Source: Basidiobolus meristosporus CBS 931.73
Taxonomy: Eukaryota > Basidiobolomycota > Basidiobolomycetes > Basidiobolales > Basidiobolaceae
Assembly: GCA_002104905.1 (NCBI GenBank)
Contig: MCFE01000752.1
Location: 1 to 39,242 of the forward strand
Length of the DNA stretch: 39,242 nt
Direction: 5' to 3'
Positions 1 to 11,501 of this stretch are shown in pieces. The translations under genes were made by a program, and so were the position numbers. Positions within the stretch are counted from its first letter, which is position 1; each line of letters begins with the position of its first letter. A model generated the notes under the pieces. It ran no database searches and was not told where the DNA came from. It worked only from the letters and a program-made list of their open reading frames with translations.

Positions 1-1142
1 ACGATGATTTGTTATTTTGTAAATTCGAATGGCTCTTTTAAGTAATGGTTGACACAAGTGACGATTCTGTGGACGTCCAAAGTTACGTAACAACAGCATG
101 GAAAAGAGGATGAGACGGTTGCCCTAATATGGAGATTCCTCCCCGAAAACATGATCTCGAACGGAGAGAGCGGTATTCTATTTTGAATCCCTCTCAGGTA
201 TCTGGTTGTGTAACATATCAACCAGCCGTAACCACTACCATTTTCGATAGTGTCTCGCAGCCCAGCATTTCGCATGTCGCCCAGTGGCCAATCAGCATCC
301 ACTCCCGTCCATCCCTAGGATCGTCAAGGTTATGAAGCGCCATGTCACATTCCTTGAAGCTTGTATACCCACGAATACTTTAATAAGGATTGCGCTGATA
401 GTGGACCCATTTGGTGGGGAACTCATAAATGCACGCATGACAACAAACCAACCGGTTCCCTAAATAATCCGAAATTACCACAAAACGGTGGAAACTGGAA
501 CAATTCGAACATTCTTGCTGGATGCCAACTTTAGTAATGTCTTGTATTCACAACCATACTTGATGATTAGCTTCAACAAATGGCAGAGGTGCTCAGACTG
601 GTTGTATAGCCGAATGATTCATGTTTGGCTCTCTCGCCACTTGGGCCAACAAATGGTAGGAACGTGCCGGAAAGCATTGGACAATACCGGTATGCCTAAA
701 CCCACGGAGAGCACACAGTCCAACAAACACAAACTGAATCTCAATCACAGACTAGTTACCACCTCGGTGTATCTCAAGTGATTTCACTAGTTTTCACTGG
801 GTGCAACCCAGGTTGGGATTAACCTGAGGGATCCGAATGCCGACCAAATCACCCGATTGCCGCTCATTACAGGTTTTTGTAGACAAGCGTAGCATTTATT
901 AAAACCAGGGCGTATTCTACAGTACGGTGGAATGCTTTTGCCTCTGACTGGTCGAAACAACCTCACCTAGAGGTAGCACGAGATTTACAACACATGAAGA
1001 TTGAGCGGTTGATAAGGAGGGTAGATTGTGAGAGGATAGCTGGGAGATTCATGTGGCCACTATGTTCCGATGTTTACAATACATCTCGTTTGTCTCGTTT
1101 GTTGTCAACGAGTGACGCTCAAGACAAAATGTACCACGCTGT
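1..1142. other. No supported gene; 3' flank of the ZRSR2-like gene
   Basis: I see no convincing coding region. Short open frames occur on both strands, but none has recognisable domains or coherent splice sites. The right part lies downstream of the stop codon of the minus-strand splicing-factor gene and should contain its 3' UTR and polyadenylation site. No tRNA, rRNA or repeat array was seen. Confidence 0.6.
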
Positions 1143-3268
1143 CTACCTAGAGCTGCGATGGCGATCTCGTGACCGGCTTCTCGTGCGCCCAGAAGACTCA
1201 TGTCGAGAGGAGCGGGAGCGGTGGTGGTCACGGGAGCGATGTCGGTGGGAGCTACGCCTACTTGGTGATTCCCTTCGTGTTCGTCGTCTAGAGGGTGAGC
1301 GGCTGCGAGAGGGATTTCGTTTACGGCTCCTCGAGGTGTGCGATGACTCGCTACGTCTTGAAGGGTCTTGGGGATATCTGTCAGGGCTTCGGGCCTGCTG
1401 CGACAGGCCTTCAGGTGCAACCTTTACATCGATAGCTTCGCCTAGCAGAGAGCCGGAGTTAGTCGAAACTGGAAAAGGAGAGTTGATCCAGAGTGAAACT
1501 CCATATTTACGTGAATCAGCCCTGATGAGACTGTGAGCTGAGACCGAGTCTAGGCAATCGTCGGGATAAAGGTTCCCAGGATTTCGATACACATGCAGGA
1601 AGTTGCAATCTTTCCCTTTTGGGCACTGTTGACGTTGGGCCATGCCTACACACAGTTGAGCATCTTCGAGGCATCTTGAATAAAACGACGAAGACTTACC
1701 GCATATGGCCGCATTCCAGCTTTCAATTGCAACCAACTCGCAAGTCAGTTGTTTGCCGGCATACCAGCGACCATGCAGAGCCTCCACCGCCGAGGCTGCT
1801 TCCGTGCTTGTGGCGTATTGCACATAAACATTTCCATCCAGGTGGGGCAGTTCGTTGCTGCAAACCTAGAGAAGGCGTTCAGCGTCATCCAACAGGAAGG
1901 TACCTAGCAAGCAATACCTTTAACTGATCGATCTTTCCGAATTTCAAAAGCTCCGTGTGCACATCCTCAAAGAAGTTTTCGAAATGCTTGTATGCCTCTG
2001 CTTCATCGAACTTTGGAAGAGAAGATTTCCATTAGAAAATAAGGGAGAGCTTGAGTTAAGGATGAACTGGATCATAGTGAAACAAATCATAAAGCGCACA
2101 AACAACCAACTGGAGAACAAGAAAATAAGAAACAGCAACAAGAGAAAAGCTATGATCCCGATGTTTCTCTCCATGGGTCTATAAACGTGATTTTACCTCT
2201 AAGGTATCATCTGATTCTTCATCCACCATCAATCGTGGAATTTTCACATACATATTCTTAATCAAAATAGTTTTACTCTGTGTAGGATACGGGTGCTCTC
2301 GACTGCACAAGTTTCCGTAGCGACATGCGCCAGTCTTCAAGTAAAACGGGCATTTCGTTGATTCCTGGAGTTTTGCTCTTAGGAATAATCAAAGACGAGT
2401 AACGATAATAGCAAAGTACCTTCTCCGTCTCGTCGTTGTCGCCTGGATATGGTGGAGGCTGGGCGTTTACAGTGGCTTCCTTTGCAGAAACCTGTGAGAA
2501 AGAATGGCTGTTAGGAAATGGCGAACAAGTTGGCCATCATTGAGCAGCTGCAGACTAACCATAGAGCTTTTGGCGCGGGTATCCGATAACAAAGCCCTTG
2601 AGGCAATCTCCTAGACTCGGTGTAAATACAGGTGGAAACCAGCAGGAATAAGCAATCAACTTACCCTGGCAACCTTTTCGGAGACACTCTTGATCCTTTC
2701 TCTTTTGAGTTCTTCCTCTCTCACTCTATCGAATTCCTTGTCTCTCAGCTCCCATAACAGCCGTTGTCTATCACTTGAACGCAAATGAGTCTTGGTGGAT
2801 GGAATCGAAGTACTTTGAAAGCCAAATTACTGTTCTTGCTCCTCGATGATGCGTGCCTCTTTTTGTTTTTCTGTTTCTATTTGGAAAATGTCGGTTTGAG
2901 GAGAGTTGGTTTAATACAGGTGGAAGTAGATCAACCCTTAAATCAACTTAGTAACCTTCAATTTCCTGCTCCTTCAGCTGGTACAGTTCTTGTCGAATCG
3001 CCCTTTTTCTCAATTTTTTCTTGAGCTTTCGGTACTCGTTTCGGGGCAATCTCCGGGTTTTCCCCGTACCACCTGTGCCATTAACAGCCTGCTCTTTGTT
3101 GATCCCCCGATCCGTTTCGAGCACGGCGTTCTCTGTAGGGGCGTGGGGGGACACATGGTCGCCATGGTGGATCTCAGTCGTTCCAGTTTGGAGACTGTCG
3201 AGCTGTGTACTCAGAGAGCCTTCCATCACAGTAAACTCGTCAGTTGGAAGCTCTTGGGCTAGATGCAT
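1143..3268 (-). CDS. U2AF35-related splicing factor, ZRSR2/URP type
   Basis: Eight exons inferred: 3268-2956, 2876-2831, 2773-2665, 2491-2420, 2364-2197, 2010-1918, 1865-1700, 1645-1143, giving 489 aa (human ZRSR2 is of similar size). All introns are GT-AG and the reading frame joins exactly. Order of parts: a basic, Glu/Arg-rich N-terminal helix region; a first CCCH finger at about residues 185-204 (C-x8-C-x5-C-x3-H); a U2AF-homology RRM containing GRWYAGKQL; a second CCCH finger at about 322-340 (C-x7-C-x5-C-x3-H, with [13 protein letters not shown]); and a long C-terminal RS domain. In the family this protein contacts the 3' splice site, chiefly of U12-type introns, in the nucleus. The long N-terminal extension before finger 1 separates it from plain U2AF35. 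The ATG at 3268 is chosen because an in-frame TGA lies shortly upstream and the next codons are coherent. Exon 1 uses an unusual donor, GTTACT. A further small exon inside the 173- or 186-nt introns is not excluded. Confidence 0.9.
1646..1699 (-). other. 54-nt in-frame stopless intron inside zinc finger 2
   Basis: The sequence has a GTAAGT donor at 1699 and ends in GTGTAG at 1646. Its length is a multiple of three and it contains no in-frame stop, so naive translation reads straight through it. Removing it restores exact C-x7-C-x5-C-x3-H spacing in the second CCCH finger, which is why I call it an intron. Retention would insert 18 residues between the first and second cysteines. Confidence 0.85.
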
Positions 3269-3713
3269 TCCCACAATAAATGGTTGAAAATTTCAAGGAT
3301 CAATCACTTCTCACATTGCTGATCGCTTGATTCTAGAATGCTCGATTGGGAAATAGGAAATCTTGGTTAGCAACCCATATGGAGGTCAATCGCCCGTGAA
3401 GATAAAATCCAACTTGATCTAGGTTACTGCAGCTTTAATATTATATCTGGTCAAATTATCTCTATAGAACCGACTGTTTACTCGAGGCTCAAAAGGTCAA
3501 GGAATGGTTGTATCTAGATGGCTAAGGATTTTGTGGGGAACACGCGAGGCCTTTGAATTATTATTATGGAGTAACGGCCGACGAGACAATTGTTAAGGCG
3601 CGCCATTTTAGGGAGGATCGGAAAATTGTGAACAAACGTTGTATACAAATAGCAAAATGACAAGTATCAAAAGTGGCAGGGAGGTTGATGGATAGGCACT
3701 GGGGTTACAGCGG
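3269..3713. other. Intergenic: promoter side of ZRSR2-like gene, 3' side of CLASP-like gene
   Basis: Both flanking genes read on the minus strand. This 445-nt stretch must hold the terminator of the CLASP-like gene and the promoter of the ZRSR2-like gene. It is A+T-rich with no open frame of note. I could not fix a TATA box with confidence. Confidence 0.5.
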
Positions 3714-4993
3714 TCAGACTCTGAATGGCTTGCGATCTGGAAGATCTTCGGGAATGGGATAGACCCGAAGACTCGAGGGAAAGTTGTTCACGTTGGCACC
3801 GCTGGTTTCCCAAGATTTCAAGCCAAACGTTGTCGCCAAAGTGCTTTGTGAAAGTCGATGATGATAAGCGCGGGTGGATTTCATGAAAGGAAGGTCATCG
3901 CAAGGCACGGTGAGCTTGGAGATACGAGACGAGAACGAGGCGGTGCTGACGGGCGAATCTTTCGACATATACTTGGAGGAGCTTGCTGACGAGCGCAAAT
4001 CCAACGGCTTTATCCGGTTCTGAGGGGTGATGGGGGCCGAAGGGGTAGATGATCTTTGTGGTGTGCCCGAGGGCTCGGTGACGTTCTCCGAATCGCAGTC
4101 TGACCCCTCACTTAGACTAGGGATGGACTGTGACGGAGAGCTTTGGGACGATCCTGCTTTCAAATTATTCTTACTTTCCTCGCTCAAATCATCCTTGAAT
4201 GTCTCCGCACGTGCTTTGTATTGTCTACGATAGGCATCGTATACTCTTTTGGTCACCTCCCTTACTTCTTGACTTGGGTCCATACACCCTACACGTATGG
4301 CGTCTTCAAATATATCCAGATACGGCTCGAGCTTGTTATCGAAGAACTGAATATACTCCACCAGTATCTCCATAATGTTGCATTTCGCAAACTCGTTTCC
4401 CCCTTTGAAGCCATGGATGACTCCGGCGGTATGGGAGAGTAGCTTGCCGTTTTGTACCAAAGTAACCAGGCACTCCCTTGCACGAAGCTGAAAGATCCTG
4501 GAATCACGATGAATCAACTCCAGAATGGATGGGACAAACTGCTCTTCCAACGGGAGGAACTTGTCGGCATCCAACTTCATACCCAAGGTTTTCACGAAAT
4601 CAAGAGTAGTGGCAACTAGAATGCTTTTTTGTGATGTCATCTGGAAAGGCTATGTGAGTAGGGTGCGGGCTGAGGACCGGGGAAGGTTCAACATACCAGA
4701 GTTTTGATATGAATGGCCAATTCCTGGAGCAGGGTGGGAAAGGTATCGGGAAGCTGGCCCTGTTTACAGAAATCGTCAAGCTCACGGATGGTTTCATTCA
4801 GCAAAGACCAGGTGTCGTCAGTCTCAGGAGTATTTTTGAGGATGTTGGCAATTTCATTATACAGCTTGACAGAGCTGGAAGACTAGATGGCAAGGGGATG
4901 AATATGAATGGCGACGAGATGGTGTCAATGCAAGAACCGAGCCCGACTTACATTATCAGAGTTATGAACAGGGGAGTTGGCAATGTCCAGCAT
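3714..4993 (-). CDS. CLASP-like TOG-domain protein
   Basis: Three exons inferred: 4993-4952, 4882-4697, 4640-3714, giving 384 aa. Donors are GTAAGT and GTATGT; acceptors are CATCTAG and TTTCCAG; the phases join cleanly. Residues about 15-240 form helical HEAT-type repeats that resemble the CLASP N-terminal TOG domain, with runs such as LLNETIRELDDFC, EQFVPSILELIHRDSRIF and AIRVGCMDPSQEVREVTKR. TOG domains of this family bind tubulin and stabilise microtubules at plus ends or the spindle. The C-terminal ~130 residues are Ser/Pro-rich with basic patches, as expected for a microtubule-lattice-binding tail. The protein is much shorter than typical CLASPs and has a single TOG, so it may be a reduced paralogue. 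The start is the first ATG after a TATA box about 235 nt upstream. The TOG call rests on pattern recognition, not a profile search. Confidence 0.7.
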
Positions 4994-5226
4994 TTTGGAA
5001 GTCTTTATAGTACTGATCAGTGATGATTAGGAGCGTGTGTAGGGTTCTATAAAAGTAGAGCAATAATAAGCCACGTAAACTTCGAGAAAGTGATTATGTG
5101 AAAGGAAGGCACCTGAACACAGAGTTGAAGAGATGGTATGCGTCTAGGGAAGGAAGGGAAGAAATATGGATGAGAGAGGAGGCTTTTGACTTGAGTGCTT
5201 TACAGGAGATTAAGGCCCACTCCGCC

Positions 5227-5233
5227 CTTTATA
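5227..5233 (-). promoter_or_regulatory. TATA box of the CLASP-like gene
   Basis: TATAAAG lies on the minus strand. The ~230 nt between it and the chosen start at 4993 contain no ATG and a CT-rich leader, consistent with a real transcription start here. A second TATAAAG lies just upstream of the ATG and is too close to serve it. Confidence 0.45.
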
Positions 5234-5239
5234 ATTCCC

Positions 5240-6737
5240 GAAAGCACACCAGTTACCCATGTTGATCCGAGCTCGCATTCTCACCAAAATTGTTAATATA
5301 AATGGAATGAATCGGTGAATTCACTTTAATTATGATAGGAATATATTGTAAGGTTCTGGACTAATTTAAGTATCAGTTTCACTGCAATGAATGTCGGAGT
5401 AAATCAGTACAATACGGAACGATCTTGAAAATATGAAACTAATACCAAATACTTAATCAAGTTCGATGAGCGAGGTGAATGAAATATGCGAACTCTCCTG
5501 TTTCAAGGTTAGCCAGCAAGATCCATGATATAGCTAGGATTCCTGCTCCAATCCAGTCGTCAAACGCCATAATTTCTTCCTTCTCCATGACAGTGCTGAA
5601 TTCATGGGTTGGATGCGATGCGTGCATAGCAATCAGCTTGTAGACCAGCACACGCACAACCAATTCATTAATTCAGCTCCGGTGTGTATCACTCCTCATC
5701 ACACTCTTGTGAAAAATGCATCATGCTTTGCATCTCCACCCTGTTACATTGCGGCAGTTGCTCATGTAACATACGCTGGTTCTGAGTTTAACCAGAAACT
5801 AATATGTCAAGAAATTCACGATTATCAAGTTTTCATACCACCCTGCATTCATCCACAGAGTCCCACTCCTTCTCATTAGCCCCTATTGTATCCGTTTTGG
5901 TTCAAAGCGCTGCCAAGTCTTGGAGCTGAGCAGTTGCGAATAGCTCAGATTTGGCATCGATGATCATATCAGCATCCGCAACAGCACTTTGTAGGGACTG
6001 AAGTCGCACCTCATTGTGTCTTCGTCATTGAAATCTTGTTGGGCATACCGGTTCTCATTCCTCCTTGATTGGCCAACGTTGTCGTGAGGAGTCGTAGGGC
6101 GATTCCGGACACCTTGGAACACTGAATCCTGGACCAACGTCATCATACAATCTTGAAGATTCGAGCTTCAGGTGCTACTCGAGTTCTAGTCGTTAGCGAC
6201 TGAACACAAAATGTAGTACAAATTAGCATTTTGATGATTCGCTGTCCACTCTGCCTGCCTCAGCGATGCCACAAAATCAAGGTCATACACGCATCCTAGC
6301 TCATGATGGATCCAGAATTGGCAGGCCTTTTCAAGTCAGTTGTCTGAGAAGAGCGTGGTCTTCCTGGCAGGCTTGGCCCAGAGCACCCGCGTATCGCGTG
6401 GATCTCATTCGAACCATCCCAATCCCGCTCAAGAATCCAACTTTGCCAGTGCCTCTACCTCAAATCCAACTTGGAACCGCTCGAGTGGAAATGTTCTCTA
6501 GTATCATTATTAATAAACCTTATTTCACAGCATTCAAAACTGTTGATGACAACAAAAGGCTATACTATTCTATCGACAAAGGAAATAAATATTCAAAGAT
6601 AAGGTGCTCAAGAAATCATACATCAGAAGCTATTGAAAATCTATATTAGATCAAAAGGGTGGAAATTTTACAAAAGTAGCAGAAGACGCTAGGCCATAGT
6701 GCAAATCGGCACATGAAGACAAACATCACCAATGCAT
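5240..6737. other. Gene-poor interval
   Basis: Beyond the CLASP-like promoter I see only short, incoherent open frames (for example 6266-6649 on the plus strand, proline-rich, with no recognisable family). The right end is the 3' flank of the large minus-strand gene that stops at 6738. No RNA gene was recognised. Confidence 0.5.
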
Positions 6738-9700
6738 TTACCGTTGATGCTTCCTGAGTAAGGTTTCAAAATCATCTTCCACATAGCCCTGTTGGCCCTC
6801 TGCGTCGTAATCAAGATCCCCGCCACCAGGTTCAGATCCACCAGAGGCCTCTTTGGCTTTGTTTTTCTTCCGTTTCTTCTTCTTGCTCTTCGCTTTCCGT
6901 GAGGCGGTTGTTCCGGTCAACGCCTCTACTTCTGCAGGAGCAATATGCGGGTATTTGCAGTCCGGCTTGGTGCACACACCAGTACTAGCAAATGTGAAAC
7001 AGTATCCGGCTGGGCCAGGAAGCCTCGGAGGAAATGTATATGGTACTTGGTCCGGGGGCCCATTCCAGGCTGCAGGTATGTACGGGATGGTCTTTAGGTC
7101 AACGGCCACTGGGCTGGAGTGGGCCTTATGAAGATCATAATGGTTGGGTTGTGGTTTATCCGTAAGCGAGACATTTCTAAATATAGAGGCGTTGATTTCA
7201 CCCTTCGTGTGAGTGATGAGATAAATGCCGTTCGCAAAGCCTTGAACTTTCGTAAAGAGATAATGCAATAATTTACTGTGTGGGCGCGGCCAATTTCCAT
7301 TCGGTATGATGTCTACCATATTCCGGCGCTCCACCTTTACTAATCTACCTGAGAGTGCGTCTATTCTGCCGACCATCAGGCTGGCATCCCCACGTATGAA
7401 CGTATGAATCCACCAGCGCGCCTTCTCCTCCGCAACCACATCCTCGAAGCCATGATCGAGATGATATTCCATCTTGGTCTTGATCCCAACCAACTTTGAC
7501 TTGTTCTCCGGCCCATTGCTCTTGATAAATCCATGAATTTTGCATCGAATCAATACAGTGAAGCTTCCGAATGTCCATAAGGTATAAGTTGTATCATCCA
7601 TATTTTCTGGATTGGTCAGATTGGATTTGTGCTGCGAAACATCAGAACCCGGAAGTTTGTCGATTTTACCAGTTGCTTCTGGTGCACAGGTGTTTGGGCT
7701 GGGCTCAGGATTGGTACATTCTGGATCGTGCAACTCAGACTGGATTTGAGTCGAGCTGTCGTTACTGGACGCCGTGTTGTTGTTCAGCGTAGCATTGGTG
7801 GTGGTGGGAAGCGAGTTGAGATTCTCAGGAGCGCTTGGTGGGATATTTGAAGTGGCGTCGGGTGGAATGGCTGAAGGAGCCTCATGTGGCATATCTGAAG
7901 GATTCGATGCATTATGGCTTGGCGATGTGACGTGTTGTGCTTGGTTCTCCATGACGGGTTTTTCAGCAATACTGTTGATGCCATTAGTTTTCACAAACAT
8001 ACTTTTGAAGGCCGCGTTGAAGAACTGCTGATTCCTGGAGCGAGGAGTCACGGATTTTTTCAGAAGTGGCTTGTCTATAAATATCACTTTCTTGGTTTGC
8101 CCGTCTGATAAAGTAATTTCTTTGACTACTACGGGGATTTCGCATTCACTATCCAATGATGCTTGTAAAGCAACTAATGCAGAAAGGCCACCGGATGATA
8201 TAACGATATCTACATTATGCTTGGTCACGAGATCTTGAACATATGGATCCTTGCTAACCACTGGAGCCTTCTTCTTACTCCACGAGTTGGAGCTTTCGGG
8301 TGGGTTAAGAGAGCTTTGCTGAGGGCTTTCGGGTGGAATATAGTTTTCCCAGCATTTCTTGTTGATAGTAATCTCAAGGGGTTGTTGGAAAAATGGTAGG
8401 TCAAGTTGATGACAGTTGCCCACTCGCAACAATGTTTGCTTGTAAGATAGTACAGGCTCTCGGGGTGAAGGTGCGCCTAGACGTAAGCCGACTGTATGCA
8501 AAAACTCATAATGGCGAGGATACTGTTGCAGAATACGTTGACGATCAACTTCGAGTTTCTGTTGAATCTGCTTTGCTATATTTTCGTCAAGTATAAACAA
8601 CCTATCTTTAGTAGTCTCGTATTGCCATTTATGAAAGAGTTCCCTTTCTTGATCAATGCGTTGGCGTAAGCGCATATATAATGTATGATCAGCGTCCGAG
8701 AGCAGCGTGTTATTCTTCTCCGAAAGCATATGGATTTTTAAGAATTTCAAATGATCCTCCTTCGTAAGTGAAGAGATAGGAATCGATGGTCTCTTCGTGT
8801 CATTGGCCGATCTGGTGGATGAGGATGGAGATGAGCAGGTTTGTTGGGAGAGGACTGTTGATGTTTCTGAAGGCAGCTCTGAAGTTGGTAACACTGTTCC
8901 ACCAAGAGAGGAGAGAGCAATTAGCATGTCGGTTGGAATGGCTTGTGGGAATGGTCGAGTTGCCTCATAATTAATGATGCCTTGAGGTTTCTCTTTTGCG
9001 CTGGGTACTTCAGTTATTTTCTCGATAAGACTATCAACAGATTGAATCTCTTGTACTGGCTTTTCAACCTCTCTTTCGTCAGCAACTTTTCTCTCTGGCG
9101 CAGCATCTGTGTTGGGTCGTTGGGCAACTTCACATTCAGTGGAGTCGATATTGTCTTTCTCTAACATCGATTTGTTGGTCGCTATAAATTGTGAGGGAAG
9201 ATTCTCAGTATTGCCGGTACATATTGTATCGGTATGCTCAGGGCCATTGGGAGAGACGTTCGATTGGTTTGTAAATGGAGTGATTATATCGCACATAGAG
9301 CCGCCAACGTCGACTACCTCCTCAGTTATGAGTGAATCCTCTATGATACTAATCGCCTGAGGGACTCCAGCTAACAGATAATACACACATTAAAAAAACC
9401 CCAATCGATTTGCTTAGCAAGATGACATACCTGGTTGGCTCGACTCATTTGATGCTTCACCATTTTCTTTACTTTTCCTTTGCTCGGAATCACTGGTTGG
9501 TTTTATGACTGGCGAATCCGGTTTCCTGAAATCTTCGATCGAATTGTCCTTAGATGTTACTGTTTGCATGTTTGCCTGCTTCATCAATGACGCAGGCTCG
9601 AAAGATTGTGTCGTTGTCTTCGCTTTTCGAAGAGGTGGGAGGGTAGGTGACATTGGAGATGGAAGATTCTTCAGTAGGAGAAAATCTTCTGATGATTGAG

Positions 9701-11493
9701 ATGGAGGAGGCGTTTTAGATTGTTTGAATGATGAGCTCTTTTTCCGTGGTTGTACATCCGTTGGCAATTCCTCCTGCTCCGGCCTAACTGTGACCTCCAC
9801 AGTAGAAGTAGGTTCAGGATTTGCGGACAGGTGACTTTCAGAGGACTTCTTTATTTTTTTGGAGGTAGTAGAATCGGTAGACTTCTTGCGCTTTTTGGTA
9901 ACCTTGCTGGAGGCTTTTTCACTAATATTCGAGTCTACTTGGATGTTATTAACATTCTCGGTTTGCGAATCTATCCACATTTGCCCCTTGTTGGCTGGAA
10001 GAACAGTGGCTGTTTCGTGACCCATAGAGTTCTGACTTGAATCCAAGAGCATGTAGTTACTGGTCTGCAAGTTACGGATTGTCGTTTTAAGATCGGAAAT
10101 TTCGATTTGTTGCTCAGTGAACACATCTTGCAACACGCGCTTTGCTTTCTCTAACTTGTCTATTTCACCTCGTAACTGTGCAATGATTGATGGATCAAAG
10201 CCTGCGTTAGAATGTTTGACTGCATTCGGCTCCGGTAGCTTTTTGGCTGTCTTCAGTTCACTAATAGTATGTTCTTGCTTTGTGAGTAAAGATTTTGCAG
10301 CATGGAGCTTTTTCTTCAGGCCCTCAGCTTCTACTTGATGTTTAGTAGCCTCAATATTCAGTTTCTTCTCAAACTCTGACTGGGCTTTACGAGATGCATC
10401 CTGTAGCTCATTGATCAAATCTTCCTGCCTTCTGAAATTACTTTCAAGTTCGTGATAACGCTTATCTACGCTAACTTGCTGCTCTTTTGTAATCTCCAGT
10501 TGGGTTTTCAAGTCAGAAATCTCCTCCTTCATCTGATTAATTTTTGATTCAGACTCATCATCACTGACATTATCAATCTGCTCTCGTAACAGCTCGTTCT
10601 CCAACTTCAACTCATTAATAAGATCCTCTCTATAATCGGTATACATTAGGACCTGTGTAGTACGCTAAACAAACCAAATTCGCACTTACTTTGCCTCCAA
10701 TTCAACTTTCAAATCGTCCGAAATAGAGTTCTTCTTTTCGCCATCTTTTAACTTGAGTCCTATTGACTGATTTTCCTTTTCCAACTGTTTGACACGCGCT
10801 TTCAGCTGTTCACAGAGCGATTTTTCATTCTTCTCTTGTGTTCCTCTGAGATATGCAACAAACTTTAAATCACTGAAGGCATACCATACATTAAATAATT
10901 CAGCTTTTACCTTGATTCCAAGTCCTTGGTTAACTTGTGAATTTGTTTTTTCTGGTCTTCCACTAAATTCCGGAATGGCTCCAACTCTTCCAGTTGATAC
11001 TGAAGCTGATTTTTCAGAAGCTTAAGGTTGAAATTGCCGACATTAGATCAATTAAGAGACGATAAGAAACCGAAATTGGTTACCTCCAGTGAGGCAAACT
11101 TGGATTTCCATTTTTCCATCTCCTCGCGTAAAGAAACGCTGACTTTCTCTTTCTCCGATGAAGAGGTTTGGCATTGGTTCAGTGCGTCTTTCAAACGTGC
11201 AATCTCATCTTTGTATACTACTTCCTGGTGAACCGATCTTAAAGTAGAGCTTTTTGTCTCTTGTAACTCTTCTTGCAGCTTCTTGATGGTTTCTTTCGCT
11301 TTCTTATTTTCTATCAAGGGATTTGTAGTTCAATACGAGAAGGTTTCAAACAAATGCCACCAAACAATGTACCTTCTTCTTTCACGTCAAATATTTTCAA
11401 CAATTTGTTGGTGTTGATGATTCGCTCTTTGATCGCCTGTATGTTCTCTTCGGGTGAGACAGTTTTTGGTTTACTCTTCTCCTCGTTAGACAT
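6738..11493 (-). CDS. Little Elongation Complex-like fusion: ICE1-like coiled coil + ICE2/NARG2-like domain + CCCH finger
   Basis: Six exons inferred: 11493-11373, 11310-11084, 11020-10911, 10845-10690, 10629-9431, 9370-6738. All junctions are GT-AG and keep frame, giving 1,481 aa. Residues about 15-395 are predicted coiled coil. The segment IKERIINTNKLLK near residues 21-33 recalls the N-terminus of animal ICE1. A Lys-rich nuclear signal (KKRKKS) lies near 450. Residues ~810-910 (helical, ending in QQYPRHYEFLHTVGL) and ~1200-1365 (starting YTLWTFGSFTVLIRC, ending PYTFPP) resemble ICE2/NARG2, whose C-terminal domain is Pfam NARG2_C. A CCCH finger (C-x8-C-x4-C-x3-H) lies at ~1395-1413, then a KSKKKKRKK stretch. 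In animals ICE1, ICE2, ELL and ZC3H8 form the complex that drives Pol II snRNA transcription. The gene model is strong; the ICE1 and ICE2 assignments are from memory and need HMM support. The key junction is the 60-nt intron at 9430-9371, which joins the two large reading frames. Confidence 0.65.
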
Positions 11494-11501
11494 GCTGACA
11501 T
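11397..11501 (-). promoter_or_regulatory. Upstream ORF overlapping the start of the LEC-like gene
   Basis: An ATG at 11501 precedes the chosen start at 11493 by 8 nt and is out of frame with it. It opens a 34-codon frame that ends in TGA within exon 1. If the mRNA begins upstream, this ATG is met first and could lower initiation at the main start or force leaky scanning. It matters only if 11493 is the true start. Confidence 0.35.

Noticed and set aside
994-1536. 180-codon Arg/Leu/Glu-rich plus-strand frame
   Set aside because: It is the antisense reading of the RS domain of the ZRSR2-like gene; such repeats open frames on both strands.
6380-6480. tRNA-like B-box (GGTTCGAAT) on the minus strand
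   Set aside because: The flanking bases do not form a T-stem and no acceptor or anticodon arm could be built. The same applies to the similar word near 18628.
6266-6649. 127-codon plus-strand frame with proline-rich stretch
   Set aside because: No ATG context, domain or splice support; composition looks like chance.
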